A stretch of 64,000 bases of DNA, from assembly GCA_902537235.1 (NCBI GenBank), contig CACBAO010000001.1:1-64000 (forward strand), written 5' to 3'. The notes under the pieces are model-generated. The model did no database searches. It saw only the letters and a program-made list of their open reading frames with translations, and was not told the DNA's origin. Position numbers and translations under genes: made by a program. Source of the stretch: an uncultured Alphaproteobacteria bacterium (GTDB lineage Bacteria; Pseudomonadota; Alphaproteobacteria; Rhodobacterales; Rhodobacteraceae). Shown here piece after piece: positions 40,531 to 49,199 of this stretch (position 1 is the stretch's first letter; each line of letters begins with the position of its first letter).

Positions 40531-41348
40531 GCTCCTTGAGTGATAAACAAGAGCGCCACTATCCATCCGTTTGGGACAAACCCCCTTTTATATCAAATAG
40601 CTTATTACGATGGGGAATAATTCTTGGAGCGATTATCTATTTAATTGCGGCTATCGCATCAATGGAAATAAATCCTCAGAGGCTAATGGAGGGTATTCCG
40701 AGGGGTCAACGCTTTATAGCCTCTTTCTTTCCCCCAAATTTTGCCGACAACAGAGGCGTTGTTTGGGATGGTATATTAGAAAGCATCTGGATGGCTATAA
40801 TTTCAACGGTTGCTGGAATTGCACTGTCGGTTCCAATTGGACTAGGGGCTGCACGAAATTTAGCTCCCTTCTGGGTATATATTACATGTCGATCTATAAT
40901 TGCTGGATCCCGTACCTTTCCTGAAATTATACTGGCCATTTTTGCGGTAAAACTTTTTGGTTTTGGACCTTTTGCAGGGTTTATAGCCCTAAGTCTAGGG
41001 ACTATCGGGTTTTTTGCAAAACTGTTAGCGGAGGACATTGAAAATAGTAGCGAGTCCCAGGCCGAAGCTGTTAAGGCCACTGGCGCAAATTGGTTCCAAT
41101 GGATCAACTATGCAATACAGCCTCAGGTCATGCCAAGAATGATTGGCCTTTCCGTCTATCGACTCGATATTAACTTCAGGGAATCGGCTGTCGTAGGAAT
41201 AGTTGGTGGAGGTGGTATTGGTGCCACCTTGAACACAGCTTTTTCTCGCTATGAGTTTGATACAGCAGCAGCAATCCTATTAATTATTATCCTCATCGTG
41301 ATGGTATTGGAATATGCATCCAGTTATTTAAGAAAATGGGTGCAGTGA
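40527..41348 (+). CDS. phnE: Phosphonate ABC transporter permease PhnE1
   Basis: First of two permeases of the importer, with about six spans. The start is GTG in a GTGA overlap with phnC. The sequence has the PhnE features [48 protein letters not shown] and [26 protein letters not shown], the last being the coupling loop. The final [15 protein letters not shown]-like [18 protein letters not shown] matches PhnE. Two-permease phn loci are common in marine alphaproteobacteria. Confidence 0.95.
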   Translation: MSSLSDKQERHYPSVWDKPPFISNSLLRWGIILGAIIYLIAAIASMEINPQRLMEGIPRGQRFIASFFPPNFADNRGVVWDGILESIWMAIISTVAGIALSVPIGLGAARNLAPFWVYITCRSIIAGSRTFPEIILAIFAVKLFGFGPFAGFIALSLGTIGFFAKLLAEDIENSSESQAEAVKATGANWFQWINYAIQPQVMPRMIGLSVYRLDINFRESAVVGIVGGGGIGATLNTAFSRYEFDTAAAILLIIILIVMVLEYASSYLRKWVQ

Positions 41349-42160
41349 TGGTTGTAATTAACAGTGGAACCGAAATCGAGTGGAGGAGAAGAACAACAAA
41401 GAAGCAAATTGGGATTTGGCTAGGATGGTTAGTCGGAATTTCAATTATTCTATTTGCTTGGAGTGTTATTTCTGAAAAAACAGTATGGTTTTTTGTCCAA
41501 GACGCACCAAGACAGGCTGCTGATATCGGCAGCCGTATGATACCTCCTAAATGGTCTTATATTACTAAGCTACTTGTTCCCGTTTGGGATACAATAAATA
41601 TTGCAACTTTGGGAACTATTATTGCGATGACAATTGCTGTTCCCGTTGCATTTTGCGCTGCACGAAACACGACGCCTCATAACTCTGTTAGGGCAATAGC
41701 GTTATTTATTATTGTTTCCTCTCGATCTGTTAATTCTCTTATTTGGGCATTAATGCTCGTTTTTATATTAGGGCCTGGCGTTTTGGCCGGCACGATTGCT
41801 ATCGGACTTCGATCGATAGGGTTTTGTGCGAAATTACTATACGAATCGATAGAGGAAATAGATGAGTCGCAAGTTGAAGCGGTAAAAGCAACTGGTGCTA
41901 GCAACATTCAGCAAATGACATATGGCATTTTACCTCAGGTTTTACCAACTATCGCGGGTGTAGGCATATACCGTTGGGATATAAACATTCGAGAATCCAC
42001 AATCTTAGGTCTCGTTGGAGCGGGTGGTATTGGTCTCCAGTTAAATGGATCAATCAATACTCTCGCATGGACGCAGGTCTCTACAATCCTTCTCGTCATT
42101 TTGGTTACTGTTTTCATTTCTGAATGGGTCTCTGCAAAGGTCAGAGGGGCGATCATTTAG
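41336..42160 (+). CDS. phnE: Phosphonate ABC transporter permease PhnE2
   Basis: Second permease, paralogous to the gene before it: shared features are [72 protein letters not shown] and RESTILGLVGAGGIG. The longest start (41336) overlaps phnE1 by 13 bases; an ATG at 41348 makes a TGATG junction and is equally plausible. A 28-base gap separates it from the phosphoesterase gene. Together the two permeases probably form a heterodimer. Confidence 0.94.
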   Translation: MGAVMVVINSGTEIEWRRRTTKKQIGIWLGWLVGISIILFAWSVISEKTVWFFVQDAPRQAADIGSRMIPPKWSYITKLLVPVWDTINIATLGTIIAMTIAVPVAFCAARNTTPHNSVRAIALFIIVSSRSVNSLIWALMLVFILGPGVLAGTIAIGLRSIGFCAKLLYESIEEIDESQVEAVKATGASNIQQMTYGILPQVLPTIAGVGIYRWDINIRESTILGLVGAGGIGLQLNGSINTLAWTQVSTILLVILVTVFISEWVSAKVRGAII

Positions 42161-42188
42161 ACCAGAAAATTTTTTACTAGAGCTAATA

Positions 42189-42962
42189 ATGAAAAAAATC
42201 ATAGTCTTTTCGGATATTCACTTAACTTCTGCTGCTGAAGAAACTTTAGAAAAGTCGTCACAAAAACTTGAGAAGGCGATAGTTCACTTACAAAGTAATC
42301 ATAACGATTTTGATGCGTTGGTCTTTACAGGCGACTTAGCAAATAGTGGTAAAACTGACGAATATAACGCCTTAAGAAATTTGGTCTCGACAATTGATAA
42401 ACCGATTAAATTTATGCTCGGTAATCACGATAACCGAGAAAACTTCCTCGATATATTCCCTGACTATCGACCAGATCACAATGGATTTTTACAAAGTAGT
42501 GAGTCTTATGAATATTTTGATTTTATATTTTTAGATACACTTAAAGATCCTTACGATGACATTCCAATTAGCTGTGGTTTCTTATGTCAAAAGAGACTCG
42601 AATGGTTGGCTGAAAAACTAAAAGAAGCGGCTAATAAAAAAGTAATTTTGTTTATGCACCATCCAGCTTTTACGACAGGAATGCAAGCTATGGACCGACT
42701 AAGACTAAAAAATTCTCATGATTTTTTTTCATCCATAAAGAGTTTCGATAATGTACATCATCTGATATCTGGTCATATACATAGAAATATAAGTGGTCTT
42801 TATGAAGGATATAATTTCTCTACATTTAAAAGCGTAAATCAACAAATGGTCTTAAAGTTCAAAGCTGATAGAGTACAATATGCTTCAGGTGAGAAATCGG
42901 GATATGGCATTATTCTGCTGGATGGTAAGAACTACACCATTCATAATGAAGAAGTATATTAA
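42189..42962 (+). CDS. Metallophosphoesterase linked to the phn importer
   Basis: Calcineurin-like phosphodiesterase of 257 residues, of the CpdA/GpdQ group. The motifs are complete: FSDIHLT (D9, H11), FTGDLANSG (D49), LGNHDN (N79, H80), MHHPAF and SGHIHRN. No signal peptide, so it acts in the cytoplasm on imported or internal substrates. The longest frame begins at 42045 inside phnE2, but ATG 42189 gives the natural start. Co-directional and 28 bases after phnE2, with no C-P lyase or phosphonatase gene nearby. Hydrolysis of imported phosphodiesters or phosphonate monoesters is my inference; cAMP is the alternative. Confidence 0.9.
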   Translation: MKKIIVFSDIHLTSAAEETLEKSSQKLEKAIVHLQSNHNDFDALVFTGDLANSGKTDEYNALRNLVSTIDKPIKFMLGNHDNRENFLDIFPDYRPDHNGFLQSSESYEYFDFIFLDTLKDPYDDIPISCGFLCQKRLEWLAEKLKEAANKKVILFMHHPAFTTGMQAMDRLRLKNSHDFFSSIKSFDNVHHLISGHIHRNISGLYEGYNFSTFKSVNQQMVLKFKADRVQYASGEKSGYGIILLDGKNYTIHNEEVY

Positions 42963-42989
42963 TCCTTCTATAACCTCTGTTTTGTAACA

Positions 42990-43826
42990 CTAGGTAACCC
43001 TAAGAAGAATTACTCCCGCAAGCGTAATGAATGTTCCTAGTATTTTTGGAAGGGTTAATTTTTCTTTAAGGAAAAAGAACCCTATCAGAATAGCAAATAA
43101 GATTGATGTTTCGCGCATAGCCATAACAATTGCAATTGGAGCCTTCGAAAAGGCCCACATTACCATCGCATAAGCTGCGAGGGAAGCGCCTCCTCCCACC
43201 CAAAATATACCTTTAGCGTCGCTCAGTAAATTTGGCAGAATACGTGGTGACACAATTCGAGCATATAGCAAAAAGATTAAACCATTTATGATGGACAACC
43301 AGCAATAATAGGCAACGGGACTTTGGCCAACGCGCCCTCCGTATCCGTCAACCATTGAATAGCTGGCGATGAAACACCCGGTAATTAACGCAGCGATCGC
43401 TGCGTTTTTTGGGACATGTTGTACCTTTAATCCTACTGTTGCACCAAGGCCTGTTACGATTATCAATATCGATAATATTTCCATATACGTTATTTTTTCA
43501 TCCAGAAATAAAAATGTAAAAATAGTAACGATTACAGGCGATGAAGCACGAGCGATTGGGTAAACCTGTGATAGACCGCCTCGCTTATAGGACTCCACAA
43601 GAAATAGTTGATACCCTAGGTGAAAGATGACCCCAAAAAATAAATATGGCCAGCATTCAAGGGAAAGGGGATTAACAAAGAATAGGAGTATTATAGCGAA
43701 GGGTATGTGGCCAGAAGAAACTGCAGCCATCTGTAGTAATTTATCGTCACCACTTTTTACTAGTGCATTCCAAAAGGCATGCAAAAAAGCGGCGAACAAA
43801 ATTATTAGAAAAATCTCTGTGGTCAT
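42990..43826 (-). CDS. EamA/DMT-family transporter
   Basis: Inner-membrane transporter with two EamA repeats and about ten spans (278 residues); substrate unknown. The opening FLIILFAAFLHAFWNALVKSGDDKLLQ with QVYPIARASSPVIVTIFTFLFLDEKI is typical. It is convergent with the phosphoesterase gene (27 bases apart). An unusual GC-rich palindrome with a T run on the forward strand lies inside this gene at 43387-43410 and could end antisense reads from the phn operon. Confidence 0.92.
   Translation of the reverse strand: MTTEIFLIILFAAFLHAFWNALVKSGDDKLLQMAAVSSGHIPFAIILLFFVNPLSLECWPYLFFGVIFHLGYQLFLVESYKRGGLSQVYPIARASSPVIVTIFTFLFLDEKITYMEILSILIIVTGLGATVGLKVQHVPKNAAIAALITGCFIASYSMVDGYGGRVGQSPVAYYCWLSIINGLIFLLYARIVSPRILPNLLSDAKGIFWVGGGASLAAYAMVMWAFSKAPIAIVMAMRETSILFAILIGFFFLKEKLTLPKILGTFITLAGVILLRVT
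43387..43410 (+). terminator. Terminator-like palindrome inside the EamA gene, antisense
   Basis: AACGCAGC / GCTGCGTT flank GATC in a perfect 20-base palindrome, and six T (43405-43410) follow on the forward strand. The gene here is on the reverse strand, so the element would act on rightward transcripts running in from the phn operon. The protein encoded across it is the ordinary membrane stretch KNAAIAAL, so it may also be chance. Confidence 0.45.
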
Positions 43827-44009
43827 AGATAAACGCTTCTGAAGAAAAATATCACCTTCCCAGTAAATACATAACCTTAATGGAAGTGAGATGACAAGAG
43901 TCTCTATACGAATATTGGATTAAATAGTCTTTCAAGAGAAAAAAGACTAACGAATGACAATTTTGTGACTAATTTATGACAACCTAAAGCATTCAAAAAT
44001 ATGGCTAAT

Positions 44010-44038
44010 TTGACTTATTATAAAAATATGAATATATT
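44010..44038 (+). promoter_or_regulatory. Sigma-70-like promoter for the small basic protein
   Basis: TTGACT (44010-44015) and TATATT (44033-44038) are separated by 17 bases. The predicted start near 44045 leaves a short leader of about 16 bases with AAAGGGG before the ATG at 44061. This argues against the longer start at 44001, which would lie upstream of the promoter. Confidence 0.6.
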
Positions 44039-44060
44039 TAACGCCTTAAAGGGGAATAAT

Positions 44061-44222
44061 ATGCAAAACGAGCGGTTAGAAAAAAAAGAAGCGTATTTTA
44101 AAAAAAGACAGTTTAAGCTTTTGAGAGCATACGCAAAAGGCAAACTAAAAAAAGCAGAGAGACTAAGAGCTGAGCTGTTAGCAGCGAATGTCAATTTTGT
44201 GAACAAATCGGGGTTTAAGTAA
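44061..44222 (+). CDS. Small basic protein, unrecognised
   Basis: 53-residue, strongly basic, probably helical protein (KKEAYFKKRQFKLLRAYAKGKLKKAERLRAELL). AAAGGGG lies six bases upstream of ATG 44061, and a good sigma-70 promoter precedes it, so expression is well supported. A longer start at 44001 is contradicted by the promoter position. The lysine/arginine-rich amphipathic character would suit RNA or ribosome binding. I cannot name the family. It ends at a hairpin shared with the convergent chromate transporter. Confidence 0.6.
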   Translation: MQNERLEKKEAYFKKRQFKLLRAYAKGKLKKAERLRAELLAANVNFVNKSGFK

Positions 44223-44240
44223 TAAAGATGCGTCTTTATT
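44221..44240. terminator. Hairpin between convergent genes
   Basis: AATAAAGA / TCTTTATT with loop TGCG forms an eight-base stem spanning the stop of the small basic protein and the 3' end of the chromate-type transporter gene. AT-rich and without a long T run; possible weak bidirectional terminator. Confidence 0.5.
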
Positions 44241-44242
44241 GC

Positions 44243-45427
44243 TTACCCACTAATAATGCCAAAGCCATAACCAACAGCACCCAATAGAATAACAATGCCC
44301 CATATGGGAGCCTTGAACCAATAAATTAAAAACACACTCATTCCAAGAAATACTAAAGAGTCATATCCAGTAATAATCGATGGCAACACAAGCTTTAGAA
44401 AGCAGGAACATAATATAGCTGAAACGGCGATATTGACCGCCTTTATCCCACTTAAAAAAACAGGTATTTTTTCAATGCTAACCCACATATATAGCGCTAG
44501 GGGTGTTAAGAAAAGGGTCGAACCATATAAGGCAAATAAGTAGACCAGGCCCATTAATATTTTTTCTGATACCAATGGACCAGATGCAACGGTCCCTAAG
44601 TAAGAAGCAAAAGAGAAGAGTGGACCTGGAATTGCTTGGGCAAAACCGTATCCAAGAAAAAACTCGTTAGAGGAAATTATTTCTTGGTCGACAAACCAAT
44701 CGTGCAGTAAAGGCAAGACAACATGCCCCCCTCCAAAAATTAGAAACCCTGAATTAAACAGGTTTTTAAGCGAAGGGTATATCGAGCCAACTAATAAAAA
44801 ATTTAATTGTATAAATACAAAAATGCCCGCAATAAGGCTTCCATATACAAGATATTTATTTATGTTTTCAATCAAGGGTTGAGTTTTGATGTTCATATCT
44901 GACTTCTTGTACAAAGAAGCTCCTGCCAGCCAAGAAGCAATTAAAATTATGGCGGGGTAATAAAACAAATCAAAAAAAATTAAAAGAATTGTTAAAACAA
45001 AAAAATAAATTTTTTCCAAATTACTACTGCAAAAATTCCTAAACATTGAAAACACTGCCATCCCAACCACAGGTATAGCGACAACAGACACTGCGGTAAT
45101 TGTTGATTGGCTCAGAAAGAGAAGGTTTAGTGAATACCCAAGCCCAAGCAATATCATTAAAAAGACGGATGGGAAGCTGAACGCAATGAGCGCAATATAT
45201 GCAGCTAGAAACCCTCCTTTTTTTAATCCGATAGAAAAGACCATTTGACTAGAGGTAGGGCCGGGCAATGCCTGACAGATTGCAAGCAATGAGGAGAAAT
45301 CATCCTCTAAAAGCCACTTTTTTTCTTTTACAAATTCATCTCTAAAATATCCAATGTGGGCCGTTGGCCCTCCAAAAGATACTAATCCTAAACGTAAAAA
45401 GGTTTTTCCTATCAAAGTATTATTCAT
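44243..45427 (-). CDS. chrA: Chromate transporter (CHR family)
   Basis: Inner-membrane efflux protein with two homologous halves. The N-half carries LGLVSFGGPTAHIGYFRDEFVKEKKW and QALPGPTSSQMVFSIG; the C-half repeats them as FLIFGGGHVVLPLLHDWFV and GYGFAQAIPGPLFSFASYLG. This double arrangement is diagnostic of long-chain CHR transporters, which expel chromate; members in marine bacteria may have other anions as natural substrates. At 394 residues it is complete. Single-gene unit. Confidence 0.93.
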   Translation of the reverse strand: MNNTLIGKTFLRLGLVSFGGPTAHIGYFRDEFVKEKKWLLEDDFSSLLAICQALPGPTSSQMVFSIGLKKGGFLAAYIALIAFSFPSVFLMILLGLGYSLNLLFLSQSTITAVSVVAIPVVGMAVFSMFRNFCSSNLEKIYFFVLTILLIFFDLFYYPAIILIASWLAGASLYKKSDMNIKTQPLIENINKYLVYGSLIAGIFVFIQLNFLLVGSIYPSLKNLFNSGFLIFGGGHVVLPLLHDWFVDQEIISSNEFFLGYGFAQAIPGPLFSFASYLGTVASGPLVSEKILMGLVYLFALYGSTLFLTPLALYMWVSIEKIPVFLSGIKAVNIAVSAILCSCFLKLVLPSIITGYDSLVFLGMSVFLIYWFKAPIWGIVILLGAVGYGFGIISG

Positions 45428-45465
45428 AAAAATCCAAACCTTAATTTAAGATTAGATAAAAATAT

Positions 45466-46656
45466 TTAAGTTGTTCTTTTACCTATAATTGACGTCTTAA
45501 CCAAATCTTCCATCTGCATTAATGACACCTTTTTAGGATTAGTTGACGTTGCACTATCAACCATCGCTTTTTTTGCTATTCTATGCACACAATCTAGAGG
45601 CACCCCTATCTCACCCAAGTTATCTGGAATGTCTGTCCTACCCATTAGCTTTTCTATTTCACTAATTAACTTAGCTGCTGATGACTCTTCTAGATGCATG
45701 TTCTGAGCAATAGTAGCTGTCTGACTATCCATTCCTTCCAAATTAAAACGCAAAACTACCGGTAGAACGATCGCGTTTGTTAATCCATGATGTGTATTAT
45801 ATTCAGCACCTATCATATGTGATATCGAGTGCACAAGCCCAAGACCCTTCAAAAATGACACGCCTGCAAGGCATGAACCTACCAGCATTCCCGCGCGAGC
45901 AGATATATTGTTTGGCTCATTATACGCTACAGGTAAAAATTTAGAAACTAACTTAAGAGCTTCCAACGCCATCGCATCACATAAGGGATTGAAAGAGGGA
46001 ACAAGGAAAGCTTCTATAGCATGCGTCAACGCATCAAATCCTGTCCATGCCGTTAGATTTCTGGGCAATGTAAGAGTAAGTTCTGGATCAAGAATTGTAA
46101 TATTCGGTTTGAAACTGTGATGCCAAACGCAAAACTTCATACCTTTTTTTGTATCCGTAATCATCGCCGTACTCTCAGTTTCCGCACCAGTGCCAGCTGT
46201 GGTCGGAATTGTAATTAACTTTGGGAACTGGTTATTTGCATTGATCTCCGGAGTGTCTTTTCTTTCATACTCAAAGTCCCATAGATCATAAGCGTTATTA
46301 GCCACAAGACAAATTGCCTTGCCACCATCCATTGCACTACCACCACCAATTGCAATAACTGCATCAAAAGCCCCATCTAAAAATTTCTTTTTCCCCTCAG
46401 CAATATCCGTATCTAAAGGGTTGGGAGAAATATCTGCAAAAACATCACAGGTTATTTTGCTGTTATTTAGTAATTCTTGAAGCTTAATAGAAAAGGGTAA
46501 ATTTTCACTTCCTTTGTCGGTAACAATTAAAGGTTTACGAATTCCATGCTGTAAACATAGATCGGCGATTTCCACTATTCTTCCGGGGCCATACATGATC
46601 GGTATTGGAAACGACCAGTCTTGAGGCTGTAGAATTTCGGATTCGTTTATAAACAT
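45466..46656 (-). CDS. Iron-containing alcohol dehydrogenase
   Basis: Group III NAD(P)-dependent dehydrogenase, cytoplasmic. The nucleotide loop AIGGGSAMDGGKAI, TTAGTGAETESTA, and the metal-binding region with DALTHAIEAFL, HSISHMIGAEYNTHHGLTNAIVLP supply the His ligands. Length 396 is usual. The N-terminal PIMYGPGRIVEIADL also matches. Substrate unknown; nearby aldehyde dehydrogenase (47688-49112) on the same strand could take its product, but a divergent DMT exporter gene separates them. Confidence 0.93.
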   Translation of the reverse strand: MFINESEILQPQDWSFPIPIMYGPGRIVEIADLCLQHGIRKPLIVTDKGSENLPFSIKLQELLNNSKITCDVFADISPNPLDTDIAEGKKKFLDGAFDAVIAIGGGSAMDGGKAICLVANNAYDLWDFEYERKDTPEINANNQFPKLITIPTTAGTGAETESTAMITDTKKGMKFCVWHHSFKPNITILDPELTLTLPRNLTAWTGFDALTHAIEAFLVPSFNPLCDAMALEALKLVSKFLPVAYNEPNNISARAGMLVGSCLAGVSFLKGLGLVHSISHMIGAEYNTHHGLTNAIVLPVVLRFNLEGMDSQTATIAQNMHLEESSAAKLISEIEKLMGRTDIPDNLGEIGVPLDCVHRIAKKAMVDSATSTNPKKVSLMQMEDLVKTSIIGKRTT

Positions 46657-46782
46657 CGGAGATCATCGAGCAGAGTTATTACCTAAGAATAAAATATAAT
46701 AGAACTTTTTGTGAAAAAATTTTATTTAATAAGATTTCAGTGTATCGTCTCCTTGAATGTATAGTATATGGATTGACTTAAT

Positions 46783-47700
46783 TTGCTAACTGCCTTCCCA
46801 AAAAAAATCTCTGAGACAACTCTAAGCTTTTCCATTTTGATTAGTGGTGGAATTTGGGGATTATATTGGATACCACTCAGGGAGATTGAGGGGTACGGGA
46901 TTCCAACTTATTGGAGTGTTTTTTTTATTAATGCATGCCCACTAATTTTTATCCTACCTTTATCACTTTTAAAGATTTCTCACTTCAGGACTAGCTTTTG
47001 GCCTACCCTCCAAGTCGGACTATTAATCGGGATAGCGTTTACATTCTATGCAAGCGCACTTTTGGAAACAACAATTATGCGCGCAACTCTTATGTTCTAT
47101 CTTAGCCCGATATGGGGGACTATTATCGGCTATTTCTTTCTCTCAGAGCCTTTTACCAGAGCCCGGTTATTATCAATTTGCATTGCGATCGTAGGATTAG
47201 TTCTTTTGCTTTCTGGTACAAAAAATTCCTCTTATCCTCTTAACATTGGCGACTTATTTGCTTTCTTGTCTGGAATTCTTTTCTCATGTGGCTCGTCTAT
47301 TTTGAAACACAGGCCAGATATTAAAATGATACCTATAACGAGTTTTGTTTACATTTTTACAAGTGTTGGAGCCTTTTTATTAATAATTTTTATTAGCAAC
47401 GAGCCTCTTATTAATATAAAAACTTTCTTACCTTCCATACCTTATGTTTTTATGTGGTCAACAGTCATATTGCTTCCAAGCTTCATGATTGTTTTCAAAG
47501 TTTCACAAATTTTATTTCCTGGCCGAGTTGCTATTCTGCTGATGTCAGAAGTAGTTGTAGCGATAATTAGTGCAAGTGTTTTGGTTCCAGAGGAGAGAAT
47601 GTTTTATCTGCAATGGCTAGGAGCCTTAGCGATTATTACAGCGGGCTTTACTGAACTTGTAATTGCCAAATTTAAAAAGAAAAGCTCTTATATCCCGTGA
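46783..47700 (+). CDS. EamA/DMT-family transporter
   Basis: Ten-span transporter with two EamA repeats (305 residues); substrate unknown. Recognisable parts are SGGIWGLYWIPLREIE near the start, TIMRATLMFYLSPIWGTIIGYFFLSEPFTRARLLSICIAIVGLVLLL closing repeat one, and ILLMSEVVVAIISASVLVPEERM in repeat two. The start is TTG; the frame is closed at 46774 and offers no ATG. It is divergent from the alcohol dehydrogenase and overlaps the convergent aldehyde dehydrogenase by 13 bases. Confidence 0.9.
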   Translation: MLTAFPKKISETTLSFSILISGGIWGLYWIPLREIEGYGIPTYWSVFFINACPLIFILPLSLLKISHFRTSFWPTLQVGLLIGIAFTFYASALLETTIMRATLMFYLSPIWGTIIGYFFLSEPFTRARLLSICIAIVGLVLLLSGTKNSSYPLNIGDLFAFLSGILFSCGSSILKHRPDIKMIPITSFVYIFTSVGAFLLIIFISNEPLINIKTFLPSIPYVFMWSTVILLPSFMIVFKVSQILFPGRVAILLMSEVVVAIISASVLVPEERMFYLQWLGALAIITAGFTELVIAKFKKKSSYIP

Positions 47701-49112
47701 AGAGACTTTGTCTCTAAATAGTCTTCTAACCCCATTATTCCCCCTTCTCGACCATTTCCAGATTGCTTATATCCACCGAAGGGAGTTCCATAATTATATC
47801 CGCCTCCATTTATATGAACAGCACCTGCCCTAAGCTGTGAACTTACGCGCTCTGCTCTTTCCATATCAGCTGTCTGCAAATATGCGGCTAATCCATAAGG
47901 GGTGTCATTTGCCTTAGAAACGGCATCAGACTCATTTTCAAAAGGTATTATAACAAGGACAGGCCCAAAAATCTCTTCTTGTGCCACTCTCATATTGTTC
48001 GTTACATTGTAAAAAATTGTGGGCTTTACGAACCAACCATCTTCTAAACCCTGAGGCTTTCCCAATCCTCCTGTTAACACTGAAGCTCCTTCTTTGATCC
48101 CAACGTCTATCATATTCTGAACGCGATCGAATTGTATTTTATCGAATAAGGGCCCTATATGGTCTCCCTCTTTTTCAGGGTCATCGATCGTTATTTCTTC
48201 AGCCACTTTTTTTGCAATTTTTAAGACTTCCTCATAGCAGGAGCTTTCAACTAGAAGTCTCGTCGGTGCATCACAGGACTGACCTGTGTTTAACATGCAC
48301 TCTTTCACCGAATATTCGATGTCTCTCTCTAGGTTGGCATCAGAGAAGACAATATTAGGAGATTTTCCACCCAGTTCTAAAGTAACTCTCTTAATTGTTT
48401 CTGCTGAATCTTTAGTTACCAGTATTCCTGCTCTCGTTGATCCAGTGAAGGACATCATATCAATATCTTTATGTTTGGACATTGCTGTTCCGACAACATC
48501 CCCAACACCATTAACGAGGTTGAATACCCCAGCCGGATACCCAGCCTCTTCTATGACTTCAGCATAAATCATTGCGGATACTGGAGTATGCTCAGATGGT
48601 TTTAGAATACATGTACATCCAGTTGCAAGTGCGGGTATGACCTTCAAAGCAATTTGATTAATAGGCCAATTCCAGGGAGTTATCAACCCGCATACTCCTA
48701 TGGGTTCTTTTAAAAGAATATCGCCATTAATTAATTTAGTTCTCTCTTCTAATTCATTTAATGCATCGATAAATGAATCTAAATGTCCAATGGCTGCATC
48801 AGCTTGAGCTGAACGTGCCATTGAAATTGGCGCGCCCATTTCTTGCCGCATAGCTTGCGCCAAATCTTCGAACCTTTTTTCCGTTACAAATTTTAGCTCT
48901 TTCAAAAGAGCAAGGCGGTCTTTTTTTGTAGTCTTAGAATATGTTTCAAAAGCTCTTTTTGCTGCCTCTACGGCTACATTGACATCTTTCTCATTTCCTA
49001 ACGAAACTTTACCTAATTCTTCTTGGTTGGATGGATTCAATACAGGCATATTTTTTTTTGAATCGGGGGTTACCCAATGCCCATTAATATAAAATTTTTC
49101 CAAATTTTCCAT
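47688..49112 (-). CDS. NAD(P)-dependent aldehyde dehydrogenase
   Basis: Oxidises an aldehyde to the acid. The catalytic Cys lies in NTGQSCDA (C280), the general base Glu in TLELGGKSPN (E246), the oxyanion Asn in TPWNWPINQ (N147), and SFTGSTRAG forms the cofactor loop. 474 residues from the ATG at 49112, which has TGGA upstream; a GTG at 49124 is the alternative. The gene is divergent from phoR with about 87 bases between starts. Substrate is not predictable; the GGYNYGTPFGGYKQSG loop is generic. Confidence 0.94.
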   Translation of the reverse strand: MENLEKFYINGHWVTPDSKKNMPVLNPSNQEELGKVSLGNEKDVNVAVEAAKRAFETYSKTTKKDRLALLKELKFVTEKRFEDLAQAMRQEMGAPISMARSAQADAAIGHLDSFIDALNELEERTKLINGDILLKEPIGVCGLITPWNWPINQIALKVIPALATGCTCILKPSEHTPVSAMIYAEVIEEAGYPAGVFNLVNGVGDVVGTAMSKHKDIDMMSFTGSTRAGILVTKDSAETIKRVTLELGGKSPNIVFSDANLERDIEYSVKECMLNTGQSCDAPTRLLVESSCYEEVLKIAKKVAEEITIDDPEKEGDHIGPLFDKIQFDRVQNMIDVGIKEGASVLTGGLGKPQGLEDGWFVKPTIFYNVTNNMRVAQEEIFGPVLVIIPFENESDAVSKANDTPYGLAAYLQTADMERAERVSSQLRAGAVHINGGGYNYGTPFGGYKQSGNGREGGIMGLEDYLETKSLHGI

Positions 49113-49150
49113 TTTTATTTCCACTACTAAAGTATTTCAAAATCGGTTTT

Positions 49151-49179
49151 TTGTTAAAAATCCTCTAATTTGTTATACT
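49151..49179 (+). promoter_or_regulatory. Sigma-70-like promoter for phoR
   Basis: TTGTTA (49151-49156) and TATACT (49174-49179) with a 17-base spacer, ending about 20 bases before the phoR ATG. No Pho box is visible, so phoR may be expressed constitutively. Confidence 0.55.
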
Positions 49180-49199
49180 CAAAATAAACTAACGGAAAT

